From Clostridium_AT radicumherbarum (GTDB lineage: Bacteria > Bacillota > Clostridia > Clostridiales > Clostridiaceae): a stretch of 64,000 nucleotides of DNA. The notes below the pieces were generated by a model. It worked only from the letters and a program-made list of their open reading frames with translations. It had not been told where the DNA came from and searched no databases. Below, piece after piece: positions 8,590 through 17,382 of the stretch. Made by a program: the position numbers and the translations under genes. How positions within the stretch are numbered: the stretch's first letter is position 1; the number at the start of each line of letters is the position of its first letter. The DNA lies in assembly GCF_045310525.1 (NCBI RefSeq), contig NZ_JBJHZY010000001.1, positions 1,426,001 to 1,490,000 on the forward strand. Direction: 5' to 3'.

Positions 8590-9987
8590 ATGAATAAGAA
8601 AGATTTGCTTAGAAAACTTCCTAAAATGGATGATCTTCTAAAGGAAGAAATAGTTGTTAATAGTTTGAAAGCTGTTATTAGACCAATAGTTATTGAAGCT
8701 TTAAGAGAAACCTTGGAGGAATTTAGAAATAGGATATTAAATGACTATATAACTGAATTTAATACTATAGATATATTAGAGGGTTTCAGACAATTAGTAG
8801 AACAAAAGAATTCCCCTAAATTAAAAAAGGTTATTAATGGAACTGGAGTTATTTTACATACTAATTTAGGCAGAGCCTTATTAGGTGAAGAAGCATTAAA
8901 GCATATTATAAACTGTGCTGACAGCTATAGTAATTTGGAATATGATCTTAAAAGTGGGGAGAGGGGTTCTAGATACGAGCATGTTGAAGAATTAATAAAA
9001 AAGATTACTGGTGCAGAAGCAGCTTTGGTTGTAAATAACAATGCTGCAGCTGTTATGCTGGTGTTAAACACCTTATGCAGTAACAAAGAAGCCATTGTAT
9101 CAAGAGGGCAGCTTGTTGAAATTGGAGGCTCCTTTAGAGTTCCAGAGGTAATGAAGTTTAGTAATGCCACACTTGTAGAAGTTGGAACTACAAATAGAAC
9201 CCATCTTTATGATTATGTAAATAGTATAACTGAAAATACAGGTGTACTATTAAAGGTTCATACCTCTAACTTTAAGATAATGGGCTTTACTGAGGAAGTG
9301 CCATTAGAGGACCTAGTGAGTTTAGGAAAGGAAAGAACCATACCTGTGGTAGAGGATATAGGCAGCGGCGTATTAGTTGACTTTTCTAAATATGGTTTCT
9401 CTTATGAACCAACTGTACAGGAAAGTATAAAGAAGGGTATAGATGTAGTGACCTTTAGTGGGGACAAGATGCTTGGAGGACCTCAGGCAGGGATAATAGC
9501 AGGTAAGAAAATTTATATTGACAAAATAAAAAGGAATCAATTAACTAGAGCACTTAGAATTGATAAACTCACTTTAGCAGCTTTAGAAGGCACACTAAAA
9601 TATTATTTGGATGAAACTAAAGCCGTAGCGGAAATTCCAACTTTAAATATGATACTAAGTTTAAAAGAAATCCACAAAAAGAGAGCTCAAAGACTTAAAA
9701 ACAGAATTCTAAAAGCATCAAAAGGAATTGATATAGATATTGCTTCAGATTATTCTATGGTTGGCGGAGGTTCCATGCCTGCTGAAAAAATACCAACTTT
9801 TGTTTTAAGAATAAAATCTGATTCCTTAACTACTAAGGAAATGGAAGTTTATCTTAGAAATAGGAGAATTCCAATTATAGTTAGGATATTTGAAGATAAT
9901 GTTATAATCGATTTAAGAACTATCTTTGACAAGGATTTTGACATTATTGTCGAAGCTTTTAAAAATTTAATGCAGCAGAAGGGTTGA
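8590..9987 (+). CDS. selA: L-seryl-tRNA(Sec) selenium transferase
   Basis: 465 residues, full length for SelA. This PLP enzyme converts seryl-tRNA(Sec) to selenocysteyl-tRNA(Sec) using selenophosphate. The N-terminal tRNA-binding domain covers about residues 1-75. The PLP fold includes NGTGVILHTNLGRA, VNNNAAAVML, VEDIGSG and the Schiff-base lysine Lys293 in TFSGDKMLGGPQAG. It lies 41 bases after selD and 4 bases before selB, which points to one operon. Confidence 0.97.
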   Translation: MNKKDLLRKLPKMDDLLKEEIVVNSLKAVIRPIVIEALRETLEEFRNRILNDYITEFNTIDILEGFRQLVEQKNSPKLKKVINGTGVILHTNLGRALLGEEALKHIINCADSYSNLEYDLKSGERGSRYEHVEELIKKITGAEAALVVNNNAAAVMLVLNTLCSNKEAIVSRGQLVEIGGSFRVPEVMKFSNATLVEVGTTNRTHLYDYVNSITENTGVLLKVHTSNFKIMGFTEEVPLEDLVSLGKERTIPVVEDIGSGVLVDFSKYGFSYEPTVQESIKKGIDVVTFSGDKMLGGPQAGIIAGKKIYIDKIKRNQLTRALRIDKLTLAALEGTLKYYLDETKAVAEIPTLNMILSLKEIHKKRAQRLKNRILKASKGIDIDIASDYSMVGGGSMPAEKIPTFVLRIKSDSLTTKEMEVYLRNRRIPIIVRIFEDNVIIDLRTIFDKDFDIIVEAFKNLMQQKG

Positions 9988-9991
9988 TATA

Positions 9992-11899
9992 ATGAAGCAT
10001 GTTATAATAGGAACCGCTGGGCATATAGACCATGGCAAAACCACATTAATTAAGGCCTTGACTGGAAGAGAAACTGACACCTTAAAAGAAGAGAAAGAGA
10101 GAGGCATTTCTATAAACCTTGGCTTTACATTCTTTGATTTACCTTCTGGAAAAAGAGCTGGAATAATTGATGTTCCAGGTCATGAAAAATTTATCAAAAA
10201 TGCACTTGCAGGTGTAAGCAGCATCGATGTGGTTTTACTTGTAATAGCAGCTGATGAAGGCATAATGCCGCAAACAAAAGAGCATTATGAAATATTACAG
10301 CTTCTAAATGTTAAAAAAGGGATTATTGTACTTACAAAAACTGATTTAGTTGATGAAGAATGGCTCCTTCTAATTAAAGAAGATATTAAAGAATATTTTA
10401 AGGGTACCTTCCTTGAGGAGGCGCCAATTCATGAGGTTTCTTCTAAAACTGGAAAAGGCATTAAGGAGCTGATTGGGGATATAGACAAAATTACTGAGGA
10501 AGTAGAGCCAAAAGATACAGAAGGACATTTTAGACTTACTGTAGATAGAGTTTTCTCAGTCAGCGGCTTTGGAACCGTTGTTACCGGAACCATCATCAGC
10601 GGCAGAATTGAGGAAGGCGAAGCAGTTGAGCTATATCCCTCTAAACTACCTACAAAGATTCGAGGAATACAAGTTCATGAAAGCCCAGTTAAGTTTGCTG
10701 AGGCCGGCCAAAGAGCTGCTTTGAATCTTGCTAACGTAAAAGCTAGTGAAGTCCATAGAGGTGATGTGCTTTCAAAAGAAAATATTATGGAGCCATCTTT
10801 AATTGTAGACTGCAGCTTTAATTATTTAAAGTCAGCTGAAAAACCTTTAGAAAATAGACAAAGGGTAAGGCTCTATCATGGAACAAGCGAGGTTTTGTGC
10901 AGGGTAGTTTTGCTTGATAGAGAGGAGCTTATGCCTGGAGAAAAGGCTTATGTTCAACTAAGACTTGAGGAGCCTCTAACAGCTCAAAGAAAGGATAATT
11001 TTGTTCTAAGGAATTATTCTCCAATGTATACCTTAGGTGGAGGTCAAATAATAGAACCTGTTTCTAAAAAAACTAAAAGATTTGATAATTCTTATATAGG
11101 AGAATTAAAAATAAAGGAAAGCGGAAGTCAGGAAGATATCTTAAATAAATTAGTTAAAAAACTTAGCAAGGATTTTCCAGATGAACAGGTGATAATAAAA
11201 GCCTTAGGGAAAAATGATGAAAGGCTCTCTGAAAGATTAGAAAGCTTGGTAAATGATAAGGTGTTACTAAAGCTTACTAATCTAGATAAACCAATTTATA
11301 TTCATAAAAGCTTTTTAAAGTTAAAAACTTCAGAAATTGAAACGCTCCTAACTGATTTTCATAAGAATAATCCACTTAAAGCTGGCATATCAAAGGAAGA
11401 AATAAAAAACAAAGTTTTTGGGAAAGGTATTAAACAAAAAACCTATGATGAGCTTCTGCAGCTTCTATGCTTAAGAAATGTTTTAAGGATACAAGGAAGT
11501 TTTATAAGTCTTATGGACTTTGAAATCAAGTATTCTAAAGAACAAAATATAATAAAGGATAAAGTTTTAAATGCCTTTTCGAAAGCTTGGTATATGCCGC
11601 CAAAGTATGAAGAGTTAATTCAAGGTGAGAAGGATAAAAAGGCCTTTAAAATGGTATATGATTCGCTGCTTGATATTGGCAGCTTAACAAAGGTATCAGA
11701 AGAGTGCATTTTATTAACAACTTATTATGAGGCAGCAAAAACACAAATCATTCAATATGTTAGCGAACATGGTAGTATATCAGCAGCTGAAGCTAGAGAC
11801 CTTTTAAACACAAGCAGAAAATATGCTGTTGCAATCTTAGAAAACTTGGATAATATGAAAATAACAAAGAGGTTAGAAGATATTAGGGTCCTTTACTAA
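9992..11899 (+). CDS. selB: Selenocysteine-specific elongation factor
   Basis: 635 residues. The GTPase domain has GTAGHIDHGKTTL near residue 8, DVPGHEKFIKNAL and TKTD. EF-Tu-like domains II and III follow, with FSVSGFGTVVTGTI. The C-terminal third (~residues 370-635) holds the winged-helix repeats that bind the SECIS RNA hairpin. SelB brings Sec-tRNA(Sec) to UGA codons. It follows selA by 4 bases, so translation is probably coupled. Confidence 0.97.
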   Translation: MKHVIIGTAGHIDHGKTTLIKALTGRETDTLKEEKERGISINLGFTFFDLPSGKRAGIIDVPGHEKFIKNALAGVSSIDVVLLVIAADEGIMPQTKEHYEILQLLNVKKGIIVLTKTDLVDEEWLLLIKEDIKEYFKGTFLEEAPIHEVSSKTGKGIKELIGDIDKITEEVEPKDTEGHFRLTVDRVFSVSGFGTVVTGTIISGRIEEGEAVELYPSKLPTKIRGIQVHESPVKFAEAGQRAALNLANVKASEVHRGDVLSKENIMEPSLIVDCSFNYLKSAEKPLENRQRVRLYHGTSEVLCRVVLLDREELMPGEKAYVQLRLEEPLTAQRKDNFVLRNYSPMYTLGGGQIIEPVSKKTKRFDNSYIGELKIKESGSQEDILNKLVKKLSKDFPDEQVIIKALGKNDERLSERLESLVNDKVLLKLTNLDKPIYIHKSFLKLKTSEIETLLTDFHKNNPLKAGISKEEIKNKVFGKGIKQKTYDELLQLLCLRNVLRIQGSFISLMDFEIKYSKEQNIIKDKVLNAFSKAWYMPPKYEELIQGEKDKKAFKMVYDSLLDIGSLTKVSEECILLTTYYEAAKTQIIQYVSEHGSISAAEARDLLNTSRKYAVAILENLDNMKITKRLEDIRVLY

Positions 11900-11915
11900 A
11901 TTACTATTTCTTACA

Positions 11916-11944
11916 TTGACTTTAGAATTATTTTTATGTAAAAT
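11916..11944 (+). promoter_or_regulatory. Promoter of the tRNA-Sec gene
   Basis: TTGACT at 11916-11921 and TAAAAT at 11939-11944 are separated by exactly 17 bases and sit 24 bases before the tRNA 5' end. The tRNA can therefore be made independently of selDAB. Confidence 0.75.
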
Positions 11945-11967
11945 CATAATGCGTAGTAAGTAAATAC

Positions 11968-12064
11968 GGGGGTAGATAAGTGCTGGTGTGCTTGCCAGTC
12001 TTCAAAACTGTGTTGCCGTGCTAAGACCACGGTAGGTAGGTTCGATTCCTACATACTCCCGCCA
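11968..12064 (+). tRNA. selC: tRNA-Sec (anticodon TCA)
   Basis: All hallmarks of bacterial tRNA-Sec are visible. The acceptor strands GGGGGTAG (11968-11975) and ATACTCCC (12053-12060) give seven pairs plus an eighth G-A position, followed by discriminator G and an encoded CCA (12062-12064). The D stem AAGTGC/GTGCTT has six pairs (two wobbles) and a 4-nt loop. The anticodon loop CTTCAAA carries TCA at 12002-12004. A 7-bp variable arm TGCCGTG/CACGGTA and the T arm GTAGG-TTCGATT-CCTAC complete it. Confidence 0.97.
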
Positions 12065-12078
12065 AATTAAGTAATATT

Positions 12079-12126
12079 AAGGGTTATAGGTATTTTAACA
12101 ATAAATACTTATAACCTTTTATTTTT
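12079..12126 (+). terminator. Intrinsic terminator after tRNA-Sec
   Basis: AAGGGTTATAGGTATTT (12079-12095) pairs with AAATACTTATAACCTT (12103 onward) with few wobbles, followed by TTTATTTTTT. Confidence 0.85.
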
Positions 12127-12226
12127 TATAACCTGTTATGCAGACCTAGTAATTAAATTTAATGAAAGATGTTGATTTAAGTGGGTTCAAGGAAGATTAA
12201 AATTTGCTTGGAAACCGTAATTTTGA

Positions 12227-12418
12227 CAAGCCGCCACTAATTATACAAATGAGGACGTACAAATAAGTATAAATAGATTAATACAAGATAATAAAGATGG
12301 AGCAGTGTTCAATGCAAAGTTACGAAACATTATTTCAGATTTAAGTAAAGTCAACTGCTTTAAAAACAGAAAGGAGATAGTTCTACAATTACGAAATATA
12401 TATTTCAATACAAGGTGA
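12227..12418 (+). pseudogene. Possible gene remnant (about 63 codons, no clear start)
   Basis: The frame opens after a TGA at 12224-12226 and runs to TGA 12416-12418, encoding a plausible soluble peptide with ISINRLIQDNKDGAVFNAK and LRNIISDLSKV. There is no ATG with a ribosome binding site at its head; a GTG at 12305 has none either. I recognise no family. It could be the tail of a lost accessory gene, or chance. Confidence 0.3.
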
Positions 12419-12463
12419 GTTTAAGAACCTATAACAGGAATTTTAATGGTAAGGAGAAAACAA

Positions 12464-12727
12464 ATGATAAACCTAATAGATCAAAATAGTAAATCAATAA
12501 TTTTAGGAGACATAATCAAAGCTGAAAACTTAAAAACAAAGGAAACTTTCTACTATTTATACTCTAGAAATTACTTATATAGATATGATAAAAGTGGAAA
12601 TATTGACGAAGAGAGAAATAATAATATAGCAGTCGATGACATTTTAACTTTGGTCAATGATGGGAATTGGAAATGGACTAATTTAGGTCATAAAGAAGAT
12701 ATTTATAAAGATTTATTTAATAAATAA
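12464..12727 (+). CDS. Hypothetical protein (87 residues)
   Basis: I do not recognise this gene. ATG 12464 is preferred over an in-frame ATG at 12446 because TAAGGAG lies about seven bases upstream. The product is small, acidic and soluble, begins MINLIDQNSKSIILGDIIKA, is rich in Tyr and Asn in the middle and ends KEDIYKDLFNK. There is no signal peptide or membrane helix. It belongs to the accessory patch behind tRNA-Sec. Confidence 0.55.
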   Translation: MINLIDQNSKSIILGDIIKAENLKTKETFYYLYSRNYLYRYDKSGNIDEERNNNIAVDDILTLVNDGNWKWTNLGHKEDIYKDLFNK

Positions 12728-13119
12728 TATTATAATATGAGTCTTTTTTTGCATAAAATTTAATAAGCAGAAGATAATTTTTGAATATTATAGACGAAGC
12801 CCCTCTAAATTGGTAATATTTTACGTAAATATATAAGGAGTTTTAAGATTTGATAAGGATTAAAGGTAATATATTGTTAATAGGAGGGATGTTTATACAT
12901 AATTTTAAATTCATATTACTACTTAATTCTATCAATTACGAGTACAAAACACATTATAAAAACTGTAAACAGTCAGCCAAAGTAGGTTCTAAAATTCTTA
13001 TTAAAAGTAACATTAAGTATATGTAATTCAGAATAACCTCATTTGTTTGCTGTTTCAAAAAAATTATAATTAACAAGAGTTCAATTAAATGTATAAGAGG
13101 AAGAGGGGTTTGATAAAAA
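12728..13119. other. Gene-free stretch in the accessory patch
   Basis: 392 very AT-rich bases. A 45-codon frame at 12889-13026 has a GGAGGG that directly touches its ATG, so spacing is wrong and I do not call it. The ribosome binding site of the next gene (GGAAGAGGGG) is at the end. No promoter or repeat stands out. Confidence 0.5.
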
Positions 13120-13674
13120 ATGAATATTATAAGTTCAATAATAATTATTATAGTAGTTTCACTTTTTATGAGTTATTTGATGTCATCTTCGAAGAAAGAG
13201 ATAGCTGCAAATGAAGAGGGATTTCTAGTATTTAAAATGAATAAGGCTTACGGAATTGTTGGAACTTTAGGTATAATTGCTATATTTATCGTAGGAATTA
13301 TAGCATCTTTAGGAACAGTTAAGACTATTAGTGGTGCCCTAGTGGTACTGCTTATTTCAATACTTTTACTTTTATTATGCTTGCCACTTCTTTTAGTATC
13401 CCGAAATCAAAAAATAATGGTGTCAGATGAGAAAATTCTTTTTTACAGTATGACAGGTAAGCTTAAAGAAATTTTATGGACTGACATTAATGAAGTTAAG
13501 TTTAATAAAGTCTCTTTGGAGTTAAAGTTAATAACTAATAGTACAAGTATAAAACTGCATATGCATTTAGTCGGTTTTAATAGGTTTCTTGAGTTAATGG
13601 AAATGAATCTTAGCAGTGAAATATATAGAAATGCTATGATAACTTTACAATCCGTACAGAAACGATATTCATAA
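13120..13674 (+). CDS. Predicted membrane protein with PH-like C-terminal domain
   Basis: 184 residues. Hydrophobic helices are at about residues 1-22, 45-68 and 71-94, followed by a soluble domain of roughly 85 residues. The segment MVSDEKILFYSMTGKLKEI followed by WTDINEVKF resembles the strand pattern of bacterial PH-like domains, in which a start strand is followed by a conserved W-x-D/E-I. Function is unknown. It may form a unit with the immunity-type gene 88 bases downstream. The ribosome binding site is GGAAGAGGGG with a long spacer. Confidence 0.6.
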   Translation: MNIISSIIIIIVVSLFMSYLMSSSKKEIAANEEGFLVFKMNKAYGIVGTLGIIAIFIVGIIASLGTVKTISGALVVLLISILLLLLCLPLLLVSRNQKIMVSDEKILFYSMTGKLKEILWTDINEVKFNKVSLELKLITNSTSIKLHMHLVGFNRFLELMEMNLSSEIYRNAMITLQSVQKRYS

Positions 13675-13762
13675 GTACTGAGAATAATGATAATAAAAAA
13701 TACAGACTTCATTGGAAAGATATGATTCAATAGTTAAAATTAAAAAATTAAGAGGATAAGCT

Positions 13763-14311
13763 ATGAATGATGATTTATTTAAAGGTTATAAAATTAATAG
13801 TAAAGTTGATAGCAAAATAGTTAATAATTATAAAGAAGTTTTACCTAAGGAGTTAATTTTCGTATGGGAGAATTATGGATTTGGTTCTGTATTAAACGGA
13901 TACTTAAAAATAATTAATCCAGATGAATATCGAGCAATTATAGATATGTCATATTTTAGAGCTAATGTATCTATTCCAATTTTTGTAACAGCATTTGGGG
14001 ATATAATCAATTGGGAGGAAAATAGATATATTAGAATGGTAAAATATAAAAATGGAACATTTAAAGGAATATCGTTAGGATTTGATTTCTTTTGGGAAGA
14101 TGTAATTATCGATTATTTTTGTAAAGAATTTTTTGAATTAGATAAATATAATAAAGCAATTTCTATATTAGGAGAATTAGAATATGACGAATGTTTTGGG
14201 TATATACCTTTATTAGGCTTATGTGGTAGTGAAAAAGTAGAAAATTTAAAAAAAGTAAAAATAAAAGAACATATTGAATTAATTACACAGATGGTAGGCA
14301 AAATTGAATAA
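13763..14311 (+). CDS. GAD-like / DUF1851 domain protein (immunity-type)
   Basis: 182 residues. The N-terminal part with YKEVLPKELIFVWENYGFG and INPDEY is typical of the GAD-like domain. The C-terminal part with DECFGYIPLLGLCGSEKVEN is typical of the DUF1851 (Tdi1-type) domain. These pairs occur in immunity proteins of polymorphic toxin and T6SS effector systems, and often stand alone in Firmicutes. No toxin gene is next to it, so protection against toxins from other cells is an inference. It starts after AAGAGGATAAGCT and ends in a strong terminator. Confidence 0.78.
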   Translation: MNDDLFKGYKINSKVDSKIVNNYKEVLPKELIFVWENYGFGSVLNGYLKIINPDEYRAIIDMSYFRANVSIPIFVTAFGDIINWEENRYIRMVKYKNGTFKGISLGFDFFWEDVIIDYFCKEFFELDKYNKAISILGELEYDECFGYIPLLGLCGSEKVENLKKVKIKEHIELITQMVGKIE

Positions 14312-14322
14312 TAAAAAATTAT

Positions 14323-14363
14323 GACGTTTAGCATTACAATAAATTTTGCTAAGCGTCTTTTTT
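14323..14363 (+). terminator. Intrinsic terminator after the immunity-type gene
   Basis: GACGTTTAGCA pairs with TGCTAAGCGTC (one wobble), followed by a T run interrupted once. Confidence 0.88.
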
Positions 14364-14448
14364 ATTTGTGTAAAAGTGAGCAGACAGTTATGTGAATTCA
14401 CATCTAACTAAAAAATGAGAAAGTGAGTGTTTAACACCAATGCTCCAC

Positions 14449-14485
14449 AAAAGATGACTCCTGTAGAGTACAGAAATCATCTTTT
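14449..14485 (-). terminator. Terminator of the penicillin-binding protein gene
   Basis: AAAAGATGA and TCATCTTTT enclose an inner stem CTGTA/TACAG. Read on the minus strand the hairpin ends in TTTT just after the stop of the gene at 14489. Confidence 0.75.
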
Positions 14486-14488
14486 ACT

Positions 14489-16918
14489 TTATTGTTTACT
14501 GCTATTTTGTGATTTTGTATCATTATTATTTGTTGGTGGATTTGATACAGTACCAGATTGAATATTATTGTTGTTATTGATATTGCTATTTGTACCGCCA
14601 CCGTTATTATTAACATTATTATTAGTATCGGTTCCGCTATTATTGCCTGTTTGTGTTGATGGAACTGAGCTTTGGCTGGCTGCATCAATTGCTTGCTTTT
14701 CTTGATTTAGCTCTGCTGTTTTAGCATTGATTCTATTTTGAAGACTCTGTTTTTGATCATCCGAAATCTTATTTACTGTACTTTGAGCATTTTGAAGAGC
14801 TGAATCAGCTGCTGCATAATCATTTTTCGAAGATAGATGGATATTTTCATAAGCACTTACTGCATTTTCTGCATCAGTAACTTCTGTCTGAGCTGCAGCG
14901 GTGGCATTTTCATCAATCTGCTGCTGTATATCCGCAGGTACATTAAAATCTTTTGGTTGAAGTCCTTTATTTGCCTTATTCATAAAGTCCTGCCATATAC
15001 GTCCTGGATAGGTGGCTCCATATAAGTCTGATATGGATGTAGGTGTATCATACCCCGCCCACACTACTGTAGTCAGGTAAGGTGTGTAGCCTGCAAACCA
15101 TCCGTCTTTAGAGGAACTTGTTGTTCCAGTCTTACCCGCAGCAATCATATTATTTAATCCAAGGCCATAACCTGTAGCTGAGCTTTTCGTTAAAACGCCT
15201 TTTAGCACATCTGTCATATAGTAGGCGGAATCTTCTTTATAAATTCTTGTCCTGTTCATAGTGTTTTGATATATACAGTTCTGATTTTCATCTTCTATTT
15301 TGGTTATACAGGTAGGTGTTATAAACTCTCCTCCTCTTGCCAAGGTAGAATATGCACTAGCCAGTTCAATCGGAGTAACCCCATAAGTAAAACCACCAAT
15401 TCCGATTATAGGACTGTTATCCGCACTGACGATATGAGCAAAATCCATTTTATATAGATAAGGAAGTGCATACTGGGTGGTTTCCTTCTGTAAAAGCTGA
15501 TATGCAACTGTATTTAAAGAAAGCTCAGTAGCAAACCTAAGTGTTACTTTTCCAAAGAAAGTATTTTCATCATTTTTAGGGCCATTGGGTATATATTGGT
15601 CAACCATGGTACTATCAGGTGTATAGCCATCATCAAAGGCTGGGGCATAAACAAGCACAGGTTTTATGGCTGAGCCCGGCTGTCTAACTGCTTGAAACGC
15701 TCTATTGAAATAATTTGTAATATTACTTTGGCTTCTTCCACCAACTGCAGCAACTACTTCTCCTGTGGAATTGTCAATACAAACACCTGCACCTTGCATT
15801 TTGTATAAGCCGGTTTTGGGATCTGTTACATAAAAATTTGAAAGTCCATTATCCAAGGATGTTTGAAGCTGATTTTGCAGGTTCACATCAAAACTTGTAT
15901 AAATTTTATAACCGCCATTTCTAACCTTCTTTTCATAATCTGCATAGACTTCATTATAATTATCTTCGTAGCTGCTTCTATCCGCATCTGAAGCAAATTG
16001 ATATTGAAAATTAAAATTATCATTCTGCATTAATGCCCTTACAGCACTATCTACTGCATAGGATGTCATATAATTTTCAGTTACACTTTGAGGTGGCTGA
16101 TAATTTAGCACCACCTTGGTATTCAGTGCATCCTGGTACTGCTTATCCGTAATATAATTCTGTGCTTTTAAGTTGGACAGCATCAGATGCTGTCTATCTA
16201 TCACATGATCATAATATTTCAATGGATTATAATAAGTGGGGTTATTTGGTATAGCAGCCAAAAATGTTATTTCAGCAAGGTTTAATTCATTTAAGGACTT
16301 ATTAAAGTACGTATGTGCAGCAGAAGCAATGCTATATGCTCCATTACTGAAATTTATATTATTTAGATAATACTCAAGTATTTGTTCTTTTGAAAACTGC
16401 TTCTCAAGCTGAACAGAGATAAGAATCTCAGTTAACTTCCTTGACCAGGTTTTGTCTTGAGTTAATAACACATTTTTAACCAATTGCTGGGTTATTGTAC
16501 TTCCTCCCTGGGTTATTTTGCCCTTATTCTCTATATAGGAAACTAATGCTCTAGCCATTCCACGTACACTTATTCCATTGTTTTTATAGAAGTCCTTATC
16601 TTCGGTTGCTACAAAGGCTTCCTTCACTAAGTCAGGAATATCATTATAATTTGTATAAGTATAACTAGATGAAGACAGCTTAGTAATTTGGTTGCCATCC
16701 TTATCATATATAATTGTAGGACCTACTCTTTTAAACGTATTATCGTTAATACTTGAAATTTTGTCTGTTGCTTCTTGTTTAGCCGCCTGAATTTGGCCAC
16801 TAAAGGAAAATAAAAAAGATGCACAAACAGATATAATTAATAAAACAATTAAACATAATGCAATGAAAATATGCTTAAGCGTTTTTTTCTTCTTTTTAGC
16901 TCCATTTCTTCTAGTCAT
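14489..16918 (-). CDS. ponA: Class A penicillin-binding protein (PBP1A type)
   Basis: 809 residues, a bifunctional peptidoglycan glycosyltransferase/transpeptidase. A basic cytoplasmic start (RRNGAKKKKK) and a membrane helix at ~16-39 precede the GT51 domain, with catalytic Glu106 in ATEDKDF and GGSTITQQLVKN. Transpeptidase motifs are SAIK (Ser416), SLN (467-469) and KTG (596-598). The C-terminus from ~680 is an Ala/Gln/Ser coiled segment ending in an Asn/Gly-rich low-complexity tail, common in clostridial PBPs. It stands alone, with its own terminator. Confidence 0.96.
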   Translation of the reverse strand: MTRRNGAKKKKKTLKHIFIALCLIVLLIISVCASFLFSFSGQIQAAKQEATDKISSINDNTFKRVGPTIIYDKDGNQITKLSSSSYTYTNYNDIPDLVKEAFVATEDKDFYKNNGISVRGMARALVSYIENKGKITQGGSTITQQLVKNVLLTQDKTWSRKLTEILISVQLEKQFSKEQILEYYLNNINFSNGAYSIASAAHTYFNKSLNELNLAEITFLAAIPNNPTYYNPLKYYDHVIDRQHLMLSNLKAQNYITDKQYQDALNTKVVLNYQPPQSVTENYMTSYAVDSAVRALMQNDNFNFQYQFASDADRSSYEDNYNEVYADYEKKVRNGGYKIYTSFDVNLQNQLQTSLDNGLSNFYVTDPKTGLYKMQGAGVCIDNSTGEVVAAVGGRSQSNITNYFNRAFQAVRQPGSAIKPVLVYAPAFDDGYTPDSTMVDQYIPNGPKNDENTFFGKVTLRFATELSLNTVAYQLLQKETTQYALPYLYKMDFAHIVSADNSPIIGIGGFTYGVTPIELASAYSTLARGGEFITPTCITKIEDENQNCIYQNTMNRTRIYKEDSAYYMTDVLKGVLTKSSATGYGLGLNNMIAAGKTGTTSSSKDGWFAGYTPYLTTVVWAGYDTPTSISDLYGATYPGRIWQDFMNKANKGLQPKDFNVPADIQQQIDENATAAAQTEVTDAENAVSAYENIHLSSKNDYAAADSALQNAQSTVNKISDDQKQSLQNRINAKTAELNQEKQAIDAASQSSVPSTQTGNNSGTDTNNNVNNNGGGTNSNINNNNNIQSGTVSNPPTNNNDTKSQNSSKQ

Positions 16919-17382
16919 CTTTCCTCCAACTGCATTTTAGGCTTTAGAAAATATCATCATGAAATATAATAATATAAATTTGTGTCAATTAAATGACAAT
17001 AATAAGAATTCTTTATTAAATATATCAATACCTATAATTATTCTTGATCTTGTTAGATAGATAAAATGCGGCTTTAATGGACTTTGATTTTGACATTTCA
17101 CAACGAGGACTTAAACTTTTAAGGAAGATTTTTAATAACATGATAGTTTAGCAAAATTTAAAAAACAATAAAATCAAAGCTTAGAGTATGTGAATAGTAG
17201 CTTCGCTGGTGTGTCTTTTTTTTATGCTTAAAATTTATAAATTGTATTTCTGCAAATTAATTGTTGTTTTTAAAGGATTAAGAAAAAGAATGTCGAATTC
17301 TATACATTATCCAAATTTTATGATAAAATTATTAGAAAAGTCGGGTAAACATTCTTGATATATAAGGTGGTAAACTTAAAAT
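16919..17382. other. Divergent intergenic region before the orphan kinase
   Basis: 464 bases between the divergent penicillin-binding protein and kinase genes. It contains the 0A box at 17291-17297 and a poorly spaced site AAGGTGG (17364-17370) 12 bases before the kinase ATG. No open frame is credible. Confidence 0.6.
17291..17297 (+). promoter_or_regulatory. Candidate 0A box (Spo0A-binding site)
   Basis: The heptamer TGTCGAA matches the core Spo0A box and stands 86 bases before the kinase start codon. A 7-mer can occur by chance, so it counts mainly because the downstream gene is an orphan kinase of the kind that phosphorylates Spo0A. Confidence 0.45.

Larger units (their letters stand above)
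12065..12463. other. Region after tRNA-Sec: terminator plus decayed sequence
   Basis: About 400 bases without an intact gene. A terminator occupies 12079-12126. The rest looks like decayed coding sequence: an open frame at 12227-12418 has no convincing start, and short in-frame bits upstream are interrupted by stops. No integrase or clear tRNA 3'-end duplication was found. Confidence 0.55.

Noticed and set aside
12062..12463. Mobile element integrated at the tRNA-Sec 3' end
   Set aside because: No duplicated tRNA end and no recombinase were found, so I report only an accessory patch.
12889..13026. 45-codon frame with GGAGGG directly before ATG
   Set aside because: The Shine-Dalgarno sequence touches the start codon, leaving no spacer, and the peptide has no recognisable features.
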